Shown: piece by piece, positions 5,401 to 15,248 of the stretch | Layout: every line of letters starts with the position of its first letter | How positions within the stretch are numbered: position 1 is the first letter of the stretch | Assembly: GCF_002210435.1 (NCBI RefSeq) | Contig: NZ_MZMV01000025.1 | Location: 1 to 64,000, forward strand | Direction: 5' to 3' | Length of the DNA stretch: 64,000 bases | DNA from: Micromonospora wenchangensis | GTDB taxonomy: Bacteria > Actinomycetota > Actinomycetes > Mycobacteriales > Micromonosporaceae | The notes under the pieces: model-generated | Database searches by the model: none | Told to the model about the DNA's origin: nothing | The model's input: only the letters and a program-made list of their open reading frames with translations | Translations under genes and position numbers: made by a program

Positions 5401-7797
5401 TCAGAACGGATAGGTGCGGGCGACCGCCAGCATCTCCGAGGTGTGCGACCCGACCACCCCCACCCCCGCCGGCCGCTCCCGGAACCCCGGCAGCCCCGCC
5501 AACCCGTCGCTGGCGTCCATCGCCCGCACCGCCACCTGCCCCGCCCGGGGCACCACGGTCAGGGTGATCTCGACCCCGTCGGCGGGCGGGGCGTGGAACA
5601 CGATCCCGAAGCCCCACCGGTCGGCCTTCGCCTCCTCGACGCTCGGCTGCCGCTCGACCGGCACCTCCCGGCCGGCCACCTCGGCCCGGGTCACCTCGGC
5701 GGTGGTCGCGTCCACGTGCAGGGTGGCCAGCCGGACGGTGCGCTGGGGGAGCAGCCGCAGCCGCAGGGTGCGCAGCCCACCGGCGGTGGTGTCCGCCAGC
5801 ACCTGCACCGTCGGCGCGGGCAGGTTCGCCGCCGGTGCCGGGCCGCCGCGCAGGTCCGGGTCGCCCAGGCCGGGGAAGCCGTCGACGGCGGCGGGGCCGT
5901 CGACGTACCCGCCGGTCCACGGCTGCGGGTCCGCCTCCCGGGTGAGCCACTGCGCCTCGTTGGTGCCGGCGTCCAGGGCGTACATCAGATGGGTGGGGAC
6001 CGGATGGTCGGCGTCGAACCGGTCGACCGCCAGGCCGACCCCGGCGAACACCGTGGCGGCCAGCGCGGCGGCGACGGTCGGCAGCGCGCCGAGCCGCCGG
6101 GCCCGGGCGGCGACCAGGCCGCGCTGGCCGCCGGCCGCCGGGTGCAGCAGGTCGAGCACCGGCAGCGCGGCCAGCCCCAGCAGCACCGCGAACAGGGCCG
6201 CGACCCCGCCCATCGCCATCCCCAGCGCGGGGAAGAGCAGCACCACCGTCGGCAGCAGGATCACCACGGCGACCGCCCCGGCCAGGGTCACCGCGACCAC
6301 CGGCCACGGGCCGTCGATCCGGGTACGCAGCGCCACCAGGCCGGCGAGCGCGCCGGCCAGCGCCGGCAGGGTGGCCAGGTACGCCCCGCCGGGCACCAGC
6401 GCCGCCAGCACCACCCCGAGCACAGCCAACCAGCCCAACCCACCGACGGCGAGCGCCGCCGGGCCGACCCGGCGGCGGGTCAACGCGTACCAGACGAGCA
6501 GGATCGCGGCGGCGAGCGCCACCACCGCCAGCCGGTACCAGACCGGCCGGTACGGGTCGAGCAGCTCGGCGTAGCCGGGGCGCAGCGCGGTGATCCCCGC
6601 CCACAGCAGTTGGGCGGCGACCGGGGCGGCCACGATCGGCACCAGCGCCAGCCCGAACCCGGCGGCCAGCCGACCGGCCCCGGCCCGCCCGGTGCTCCGG
6701 ACCAGCCAGCCCAGCACCAGCACCCCGAGCACCGCCAGGGCGGCCAGCGGCCAGGTCAGCCAGCCGGGGTAGCGGACCAGCCCGCCCGGCACCGGGAAGT
6801 AGGTGGCGTCGTGGCCGGCGCGCAGCGCCGTCAGGTCGGCGCGGCCGAACTCCCGGGCCAGGCCGAGCGCGTTGTCGCCGTGCATCTGGAGGCTGCCCCG
6901 GTCCATCGCCGCCGGGGTGTCCAGCGGGGTGTGGTAGATCGCGCCCCCGTCGATGTACGCCGCGTTCAGCCCGACGAAGTCGTTGTCGAGGAAGGCGGTG
7001 AAGTCGGTGTCGTTGGGCAGCGCCCGGTAGATCTCCACCGCGAACGAGGTGCCCACGGGATGCGGTGCGCCCCGGCCGAAGGCGGCCACCAGTTCGGCGT
7101 TGTTCCGGGACGTCTCGAACATGATCACGGGGCCGGTGGAGCCCCGCGCCTCCAGGTTGAGCACCACCCCGCCGTCGGCGGCCAGCGGGTGACTCGCCGC
7201 GAACGCCGCCGCCCCGCACAGGCAGGCCTCCTCGGCGTCGGTCAGCACGAACACGACGTCGTTGCGGGGGCGGGGGCCGGCGGCCAGCGCGCGGGCCACC
7301 TCCAGCACGGTGGAGGTGCCGGCGGCGTCGTCGTTGCCACCCGGGCCGGTCTGCACCGAGTCGTAGTGCGCCACCAGGAAGACCCGGCCGGTGGAGGCGG
7401 TCCCGGGCAGCCGGGCCACCACGTTGCGGACCCGGGCGAAGGTGGCCCCGCCGGCCGCCCCGCTGAGCTGCCCGGCCTCCGGGGCGACGGTGTCCTGCAC
7501 CTCGGTCTCCAGGCCCAGCCCGCTCAGCACCCCGACCAGGTGCTCGCGGACCTGGTCGTTGGCGGCGCTGCCGGCCGGGTGCGGCCGTTGCGCCACCGTC
7601 TGCACCGTCCGGTACGCCCGCCCGGCGCTGAACTCGTCGGCCGGGGCGTCGACCGGCCGGGGTGTCGGGGTGGCCAGGGTGACCAGCACGACCGCGCCCA
7701 CCGCGACCAACGCCAGCAGGGCGGCCAGGGCGGCGAGCGGACGACGCCGGGGCCGGGCCAGCGCCCGGTCGGCGGCGGAGGCGGGGGGTGCGCCCAC
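5401..7797 (-). CDS. Membrane-bound M28-family zinc aminopeptidase
   Basis: A 798-aa protein. A signal-anchor helix (about residues 20-45) is followed by an external M28 domain with zinc ligands VAHYDS (His, Asp), GGNDDAAG (bridging Asp), the catalytic pair AEEACLCG, DTDF, and the final ligand YHTPLDT. The C-terminal half has about seven to nine membrane helices and ends with a soluble beta-rich part. The arrangement resembles eukaryotic ERMP1/Fxna and bacterial membrane M28 peptidases. GTG 7797 is chosen over an upstream start at 7908 because GAGGAG lies five bases before it and the upstream 37 residues look non-coding. It probably trims extracellular peptides; substrate unknown. Confidence 0.85.
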   Translation of the reverse strand: MGAPPASAADRALARPRRRPLAALAALLALVAVGAVVLVTLATPTPRPVDAPADEFSAGRAYRTVQTVAQRPHPAGSAANDQVREHLVGVLSGLGLETEVQDTVAPEAGQLSGAAGGATFARVRNVVARLPGTASTGRVFLVAHYDSVQTGPGGNDDAAGTSTVLEVARALAAGPRPRNDVVFVLTDAEEACLCGAAAFAASHPLAADGGVVLNLEARGSTGPVIMFETSRNNAELVAAFGRGAPHPVGTSFAVEIYRALPNDTDFTAFLDNDFVGLNAAYIDGGAIYHTPLDTPAAMDRGSLQMHGDNALGLAREFGRADLTALRAGHDATYFPVPGGLVRYPGWLTWPLAALAVLGVLVLGWLVRSTGRAGAGRLAAGFGLALVPIVAAPVAAQLLWAGITALRPGYAELLDPYRPVWYRLAVVALAAAILLVWYALTRRRVGPAALAVGGLGWLAVLGVVLAALVPGGAYLATLPALAGALAGLVALRTRIDGPWPVVAVTLAGAVAVVILLPTVVLLFPALGMAMGGVAALFAVLLGLAALPVLDLLHPAAGGQRGLVAARARRLGALPTVAAALAATVFAGVGLAVDRFDADHPVPTHLMYALDAGTNEAQWLTREADPQPWTGGYVDGPAAVDGFPGLGDPDLRGGPAPAANLPAPTVQVLADTTAGGLRTLRLRLLPQRTVRLATLHVDATTAEVTRAEVAGREVPVERQPSVEEAKADRWGFGIVFHAPPADGVEITLTVVPRAGQVAVRAMDASDGLAGLPGFRERPAGVGVVGSHTSEMLAVARTYPF

Positions 7798-7955
7798 GGG
7801 AACTCCTCGGAGGTGGTGCGGAGGTGGTGCACCATCCTGCCCCCGACGGGGCGCGGCCGGGGCGTACCGGAACCGAACCGTGACGCGCGGCGCTGACCGG
7901 ACGCTCACCTGGTGACGGCCTTGCCCGGGAACGCCCGGACCGGGCGGACCGTGTT

Positions 7956-9280
7956 GTGTGCGACCGTTGTCTAATACAGGATCAGCAGGGCACTCGGAAG
8001 GAGCCCGACATCACCAGCGAACTCCCGCGTCTCGCGGCGGTGACCCGGTCGCACCGGGGGCCTGGCTCGGCCGGGTCCTCCGTCGCGCCGTACCCGCACG
8101 GCGGGCTGGGGCCGCACCCCAACCTGCCGCCGGGTGAACGGCTGCGGGTGCTGCTGGTCGAGGACGACGAGGGCGACGCCTTCCTGGTCGGTGAGCTGCT
8201 CGCCGAGACCAACTCGATGATCGACCTGCTGGTCGCCACCAGCCTCAGCGAGGCCCGGCAGCGCATCGCCGGGGTCGACTGCGTGCTGCTCGACCTCGGG
8301 CTGCCCGACGCGCAGGGCCTGGACGGGCTGCGCCGGGTGCTGGAGATGTCCAGCGGCGCGGCGGTCTGCGTGCTGACCGGCCGCTCCGACGAGCACCTCG
8401 GCATCGTCGCGGTCGCCGAGGGCGCCCAGGACTACCTGGTCAAGGGGCAGGTCGACGGGGTGCTGCTGACCCGCGCCCTGCGCTACGCGGTGGAACGCAA
8501 GCGGGCCGACGAGAACGCCCGCCGGCTGCGCGAGGTCGAGCTGCGCCAGGCCGAGTCGGCCCGGCTGGAACGGGGCCTGCTGCCCCAGCCGCTGATGACC
8601 ACCGACGAGGTGGCGGTGCACACCTTCTACCGGCCGGGCCGGCACGCGGCGCTGATCGGCGGGGACTTCTTCGACGTGGTGCAGACCCGGCCGGACCGGG
8701 TCGACCTGATCGTCGGCGACGTCTGCGGGCACGGGGTGGACGAGGCCGCGCTCGGGGTCGAACTGCGGGTGGCCTGGCGGGCGTTGATCCTGGCCGGGGT
8801 GCCCGACGACGAGGTGCTGCCCGCCCTGGAGCAGGTGCTGATGAGCGAGCGTCGGCTCCAGGAGATCTTCGCCACCGTCGCCACCGCCCGGCTCGACCTG
8901 GCCGCCAACCGGGCCGTCGTCCGGCTGGCCGGCCACCCGCCGCCGCTGCTGCTGTCCGGCGGCAAGGTCGCGCCGGTACCGGCCCGCGGGGGCCTTCTGC
9001 TCGGCGTACGACCCCGCCGTCCCGTCGCGTTCGATCTGGAGTTCGACACCGATGACTGGTCCCTGTTGATGTACACCGACGGCCTGATCGAGGGGCGGGT
9101 GGGTGACGGCGACGACCGGTTGGACGTCGACGGGCTGACCGGTCTGCTCCAGGAGCGCGCCAACCACGCCGTGCCGCTGTCCGAGCTGCCCGCCTGGCTG
9201 GTCGGCCGGGCCGAGCAGATCAACGGGGGGCCGCTCGCCGACGACGTCGCCATGCTGCTGGTCACCCGGGGCGGTGGCCG

Positions 9281-9284
<4 letters not shown>
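7956..9284 (+). CDS. Response-regulator receiver fused to PP2C/SpoIIE serine phosphatase
   Basis: A receiver domain (LRVLLVEDDEGD, phospho-acceptor Asp in LLDLGLPD, Lys in YLVKGQ) is joined by a helical linker to a SpoIIE-type phosphatase (GGDFFDVV, GDVCGHGVDEA, and LADDVAMLLV near the end). Such proteins control anti-anti-sigma partner switching after phosphorylation by a kinase. The start is uncertain. GTG 7956 has no Shine-Dalgarno sequence and GTG 8040 is poorly placed, whereas a strong GGAAGGAG (7996-8003) is correctly spaced only for an in-frame ATC at 8010. The stop overlaps the histidine kinase GTG (GTGA). First gene of a four-gene signalling operon. Confidence 0.85.
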
Positions 9285-11073
<1,789 letters not shown>

Positions 11074-11077
<4 letters not shown>

Positions 11078-11526
11078 CCGCGCCGGCGGACGGCAAGAGC
11101 CCGATCGAGGTCCTGCTGGTCGAGGACGACCCGGGTGACGTGTTGATGACCCAGGAGGCGTTCGAGGAGCACAAGCTCCGCAACCGGTTGACTGTCGTCT
11201 CCGACGGCGCCGAGGCGCTGGCCTACCTGCGGCGCGAGGGCCGGTACGCGGACGCGGTGACCCCCGACCTGATCCTGCTCGACCTGAACCTGCCCCGCCG
11301 GGACGGCCGGGAGGTGCTGGAGGAGATCAAGAACGACGAGGAGCTGCGGCGCATCCCGGTCGTGGTGCTGACCACCTCCCAGGCCGACGAGGACATCCTG
11401 CGCAGCTACCAGCTGCACGCCAACGCCTACGTGACCAAGCCGGTGGACTTCGAGCGCTTCATCTCGGTGGTCCGGCAGATCGACGAGTTCTTCGTCAGCG
11501 TGGTCAAGCTGCCGCCGCGTGGCTGA
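11074..11526 (+). CDS. Single-domain response regulator (Rcp1-like)
   Basis: A 150-aa receiver domain with no output domain: [10 protein letters not shown] (acidic pocket), [13 protein letters not shown] (phospho-acceptor Asp), [11 protein letters not shown] and AYVTKPVDF (conserved Lys). This form is typical of Rcp receivers paired with DLQEPLR kinases, so the HK encoded just upstream is its likely donor. The receiver may relay phosphate to the REC-PP2C protein or act as a phosphate sink (inference). ATG 11074 overlaps the kinase stop (ATGA) and is preceded by AAGGAGAGG. The 3' end overlaps the next gene by 8 bp. Confidence 0.9.
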
Positions 11527-12325
11527 CCACCTGCTCGACGACGTCGACACGCTGCTGCGGGAGACCGCGGCGAGCGTGGTGTTGCCGCTGTTCCGCAAGC
11601 TGGACGACGCCGACGTCACCGAGAAGGCTCCGGGCGACCTGGTCACCGTCGCCGACCAGCGGGCCGAGGAGCGGATCTCGGCGGAGCTGCGCCGGTTGCT
11701 GCCGGGTTCCCAGGTCGTCGGCGAGGAGGCGGTGGCCGAGGACGGGTCGCTGCTGCGTCACCTGCGCGGCGACGGCGACGTGTGGGTGGTCGACCCGGTC
11801 GACGGGACGGGGAACTTCGCCGCCGGACGGCGACCGTTCGCGCTGATGGTGGCCCTGCTCTCCGACGGTGAGCCGGCCGCGTCCTGGGTGTTCGACCCGC
11901 TGGCCGGGACGATGGCCGTGGCCCGCGCCGGGGCCGGCACCCGGCTGGACGGCCGGCCGGTACGCGAGACCCCCGTCCTGCCGCCGGACCGGCTGCGCGG
12001 CACCGCGATGGTCCAGTACCTGCCCCGGGCCACCCGGGACCGGGTGGCGGCCGGCGAGGGCCGGATCGGGGAGCTGCTGCCCGGCCAGCACTGCGCCGGG
12101 CGGGAGTACCTCGACCTGCTCACCGGTGACCAGCAGTTCGTCCTGTTCTGGCGGACCCTGCCCTGGGACCATGCCCCGGGCGCGCTGCTGGTGCGCGAGG
12201 CGGGCGGGGTGGCCCGCCGGTTCGACGGCACCGAGTACCACCCGGCCGACGACGGTCCGGGTCTGTTGGTCGCCTCCGACGAGCAGACCTGGCACGAGGT
12301 CCGGGCCGCCCTGCTCGGCGACTGA
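11519..12325 (+). CDS. Inositol-monophosphatase family phosphatase
   Basis: A 268-aa magnesium-dependent phosphatase. The metal-binding motif GEEA (E69, E70), DPVDGTGNF (92-100) and the final ligand [15 protein letters not shown] are all present. The family hydrolyses inositol-1-phosphate, histidinol phosphate, PAP or fructose-1,6-bisphosphate. Here the order of neighbours (two-component genes) gives no pathway clue, so the substrate is open; histidinol-phosphate and inositol-phosphate enzymes are both plausible in actinomycetes. GTG 11519 overlaps the receiver gene by 8 bp, making this the last gene of the signalling operon. Confidence 0.85.
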   Translation: MADHLLDDVDTLLRETAASVVLPLFRKLDDADVTEKAPGDLVTVADQRAEERISAELRRLLPGSQVVGEEAVAEDGSLLRHLRGDGDVWVVDPVDGTGNFAAGRRPFALMVALLSDGEPAASWVFDPLAGTMAVARAGAGTRLDGRPVRETPVLPPDRLRGTAMVQYLPRATRDRVAAGEGRIGELLPGQHCAGREYLDLLTGDQQFVLFWRTLPWDHAPGALLVREAGGVARRFDGTEYHPADDGPGLLVASDEQTWHEVRAALLGD

Positions 12326-12481
12326 ACCGCCGGTCCGGCTCCGGGGCCGCAGCGGGCCGCGCCGCCGGCTCCACCGTCTCAGGGATCGACGGCGGTGGAC
12401 CCTCGGCTACCGGTTCGACACTCCCGGTCGAGGGTCGCCGTCCGGTGCCGTCACGGGCCTGGTGACCGGGCGTGATTGCGG

Positions 12482-12487
12482 TAATGT
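12482..12487 (+). promoter_or_regulatory. -10-like TAATGT upstream of the cell-wall enzyme gene
   Basis: TAATGT stands out in a GC-rich region about 100 nt upstream of the GTG at 12589. The resulting leader contains GC-rich hairpins. I looked for a ydaO-type (c-di-AMP) riboswitch, which often precedes such genes, and did not see its conserved core. Confidence 0.3.
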
Positions 12488-12588
12488 GACCGGCGGTCTC
12501 CGCCCCCAGGCCGCCAACCGGGGCCGGCGGGACCGCCGCCGCACCGGCCCCACGGTCGGGCGTCGGCGGCAGAGGGAAGGACACCTCC

Positions 12589-13587
12589 GTGCCCAGGACC
12601 AACCTGACCCGGCCGTTGACCGTGCTGTTCGCTGCGGTGGCGCTGCTGCTCGGCGTCGGTGCGGTGCCCGCCGCGGCGGAGCCCGGCGAGGGTGGCACCA
12701 AGGAGCTGCGGGACGCGTTGACGGCGGCGGCCAAGGGGCACATCGAGGCCAAGGCCAAGCTCGACACCTCCAAGCGGCGGCAGAGCGCGCTGGCCGCCCA
12801 GCTCAAGGAGGTCGAGGGGCGGCTGGGTGAGCTGACCACCCAGGTGGGCGAGGTGGCCGCGCAGTCGTACCGGGTGGGCCGGCTGACGCCGACGTCGATG
12901 CTGCTCAACACGGCCAGCCCGGAGGCGTTCCTCAAGCGGGCCGCCGACCTGGACATGATGGCCCAGCGGGACGGCAAGCAGCTCCGCGCGCTCGCCGAGG
13001 CCCGGCAGACCGCCGCCGAGGCCACGATCGCGATCAACGCCGAGGTCCGTGAGCAGCAGAAGCAGCTTGCCACGCTGGCGAAGAAGAAGCGGGACGCCGA
13101 GCGCGCCCTGGCCACCGTCAGCTCGGGCAGCAGCGCCGGTTTCAGCGGCGGGTCGAGTTCGGCGAAGCCGGCCCCGCGCAACTCCGACGGGTCGTGGCCG
13201 AGCGAGTCGTGTTCGGTGAACGACCCGACCACCTCCGGCTGCATCACCCCGCGCACCCTGCACGCCATGCAGCAGGCCAAGGCCGCCGGCTACAAGCGGT
13301 ACGTCTCCTGCCACCGCAGCGGCGGGGGCGGCGAGCACCCCAAGGGGCGGGCCTGCGACTTCTCGGCCGCCACCAGCGGCTTCAAGGACGAGACGGCCAC
13401 CGGCGGGGACAAGGCGTACGGCGACAGCCTGGCCAACTACTTCAAGAACAACGCCAACCGGCTCGGTGTGCTCTACGTGATCTGGTATCGGCAGATCTGG
13501 ATGCCGAACACCGGCTGGCGGGCGTACAGCGGGTCGGGCAGCCCGGCCGCCGACCACACAAACCATGTTCATCTTTCGATGTACTGA
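12589..13587 (+). CDS. Secreted coiled-coil protein with M15/VanY-like C-terminal domain
   Basis: A 332-aa exported protein. The signal peptide is about residues 1-30 (cleavage after VPAAAA). A long coiled coil (about 38-180, rich in K/E/A/Q heptads) resembles the regulatory hairpin of RipA/RipC/PcsB-type peptidoglycan hydrolases. A Ser/Gly linker leads to a C-terminal domain (about 198-332). There HPKGRACDFSAA supplies His and Asp and the final NHVHLSMY supplies His, the pattern of VanY/M15-like zinc peptidases in actinomycetes. Probable role: peptidoglycan processing during division, with the coiled coil controlling access. AGGGAAGG precedes the GTG. Confidence 0.75.
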   Translation: MPRTNLTRPLTVLFAAVALLLGVGAVPAAAEPGEGGTKELRDALTAAAKGHIEAKAKLDTSKRRQSALAAQLKEVEGRLGELTTQVGEVAAQSYRVGRLTPTSMLLNTASPEAFLKRAADLDMMAQRDGKQLRALAEARQTAAEATIAINAEVREQQKQLATLAKKKRDAERALATVSSGSSAGFSGGSSSAKPAPRNSDGSWPSESCSVNDPTTSGCITPRTLHAMQQAKAAGYKRYVSCHRSGGGGEHPKGRACDFSAATSGFKDETATGGDKAYGDSLANYFKNNANRLGVLYVIWYRQIWMPNTGWRAYSGSGSPAADHTNHVHLSMY

Positions 13588-13610
13588 TCCTCCGCCCCAG
13601 GAACGGGACG

Positions 13611-13616
13611 TAGCAT
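13611..13616 (+). promoter_or_regulatory. -10 box TAGCAT of a probable leaderless promoter
   Basis: TAGCAT, seven bases, then GTG at 13624. No ribosome-binding site is present. Confidence 0.5.
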
Positions 13617-13623
13617 CGCGACG

Positions 13624-15177
13624 GTGAGCAGCTCATCGTCCGACGTCGTGACCGTTCCGACGCCTTCCGCGCCGACGCCCTCCCGGGCCCTGCCCAACGG
13701 GCTCGCCGCGTTCCTGGTCTTCTTCGCAAGCGGCGCGGTGCTGGTGCTGGAGACGGTCTCGTTGCGCCTGGTCGGCCCGTACGTCGGGGTGACCCTCCAG
13801 GTGACCAGCTCGGTGATCGGCATCGCGCTGGCGGCCATCGCGTACGGGGCGTGGACGGGCGGCTGGCTGGCCGACCGGCGGGACCCGCGCGGGCTGCTCG
13901 CCCCGGCGCTGATCCTCGCCGGCATCGCCGCCGCGGTCACCCTGCCGGTGGTCCGGTACGCCGGTGAGCTGCTGCGCGGCGGTGCGGTCAGCGGCATCCT
14001 GCTGCTCACCGCGTTGGCCGTGTTCGTGCCGGCGGCGCTGCTGTCGGCGGTCACCCCGCTGGTGGTGAAGCTGCAACTGTCCGACCTGCGGCGTACCGGG
14101 CAGGTGGTCGGCCGGCTGTCCGGCATCGGCACCCTCGGCGGCATCACCGCCACCCTGGTCACCGGGTTCGTGCTGGTGGCGGCGCTGCCCAGCACGGTCA
14201 TCCTGATCGGGCTGGCGGCGGCGCTCGGCGTGGCCGGGCTGGCGCTCGGGGTCTACCTGCGCCGGCAGGAGGCCGGCGGGCTGCCCGGCCCGACCCGGGC
14301 GAAGGCCACCCTGGCGGTGCTCGGGCTGGTCGCGGCGGGGCTGAGCGCGGTCGCGCCGAATCCGTGCGACGTGGAGACCGCCTACCACTGCGCCCGGGTG
14401 GAACGCGATCCGGACCGGGCCGGTGGGCGCACCCTCTACCTCAACTCGGCCCAGCACTCGTACGTCGACCTGGACGACCCGACGCACCTGGAGTACGAGT
14501 ACACCCAGTGGATCGGGGCGGTCGCCGACGTGCTCGCCCCGAAGGGTCAGCGGCTGGACGCGCTGCACCTGGGCGGGGGCGGGTTCACCATGCCCCGCTA
14601 CCTGAGCGCCACCCGGCCGGGCACCGACAACGTGGTCTTCGAGATCGACGGTGAGCTGGTCGACCTGGACCGGCGGGAGTTGGGCGTCCGGACCGGGCCG
14701 GGGCTGCGGGCCGAGGTGGGCGACGCCCGGATGCTGGTCGGCGGCGAGCCGTCCGACAGCCGGGACCTGATCGTCGGTGACGCCTTCGGGCACCTGGTGG
14801 TGCCGTGGCACCTGGCCACCCGGGAGATGGCGGCGGAGGTCGACCGGGTGCTCCGCCCCGGCGGCATCTACGTGCAGAACGTCATCGACTACCCGCCGGG
14901 CCGGTTCATCCGCTCGGAGTTGGCGACCGTGGCCGCCGAGTTCAGGCACCTGGCGCTGGTCGCGCCGCCGGAGGCGATCGCCGGGCGGCAGGGCAGCAAC
15001 TTCCTCATCGTCGCCTCGGACGCCCCGCTGCCGCTGGAGGCGCTGCGGACCCGGCTGGGCACGGTGGCGAAGATCCCCGACATGCTCGCCGGCAGCGAGG
15101 TGACCCGGTTCGTCGACGGCGCGCTGGTGTTGACCGACGACTACGCCCCGGTGGACCAACTCCTCGCGACCGCCTGA
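13624..15177 (+). CDS. Membrane spermidine-synthase-like protein (MFS/spermidine synthase fusion)
   Basis: A 517-aa protein. The N-terminal half (about residues 25-245) has seven or so membrane helices of the spermidine-synthase-associated transporter-like type (FLVFFASGAVLVLETVSLRL, AYGAWTGGWLADRRDP). The C-terminal half is a Rossmann domain like spermidine synthase: LHLGGGGFTMPRYL binds the aminopropyl donor or SAM-like ligand, FEIDGELVDL is the acidic strand, and GDAFGHLVVPWHL replaces the usual catalytic DSSDP-type loop. Loss of the classic Asp pair makes true spermidine synthesis doubtful; the physiological reaction is not known. GTG start with leaderless promoter. Confidence 0.8.
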   Translation: MSSSSSDVVTVPTPSAPTPSRALPNGLAAFLVFFASGAVLVLETVSLRLVGPYVGVTLQVTSSVIGIALAAIAYGAWTGGWLADRRDPRGLLAPALILAGIAAAVTLPVVRYAGELLRGGAVSGILLLTALAVFVPAALLSAVTPLVVKLQLSDLRRTGQVVGRLSGIGTLGGITATLVTGFVLVAALPSTVILIGLAAALGVAGLALGVYLRRQEAGGLPGPTRAKATLAVLGLVAAGLSAVAPNPCDVETAYHCARVERDPDRAGGRTLYLNSAQHSYVDLDDPTHLEYEYTQWIGAVADVLAPKGQRLDALHLGGGGFTMPRYLSATRPGTDNVVFEIDGELVDLDRRELGVRTGPGLRAEVGDARMLVGGEPSDSRDLIVGDAFGHLVVPWHLATREMAAEVDRVLRPGGIYVQNVIDYPPGRFIRSELATVAAEFRHLALVAPPEAIAGRQGSNFLIVASDAPLPLEALRTRLGTVAKIPDMLAGSEVTRFVDGALVLTDDYAPVDQLLATA

Positions 15178-15248
15178 TCGGGTGACTTTCCTGACCGATT
15201 ACGACCATCGAGGTGTAGGACGGGCCGTCCCGGGCAACTCGGTCGACC

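Noticed and set aside
5161-7896. 911-codon plus-strand open frame across the M28 peptidase gene
   Set aside because: The protein is P/R/Q/G-rich without motifs; the minus strand encodes a clear M28 peptidase.
12326-12588. Possible ydaO (c-di-AMP) riboswitch before the cell-wall enzyme
   Set aside because: Position is right for this class in actinomycetes, but I could not find its conserved core sequences; only generic GC hairpins.
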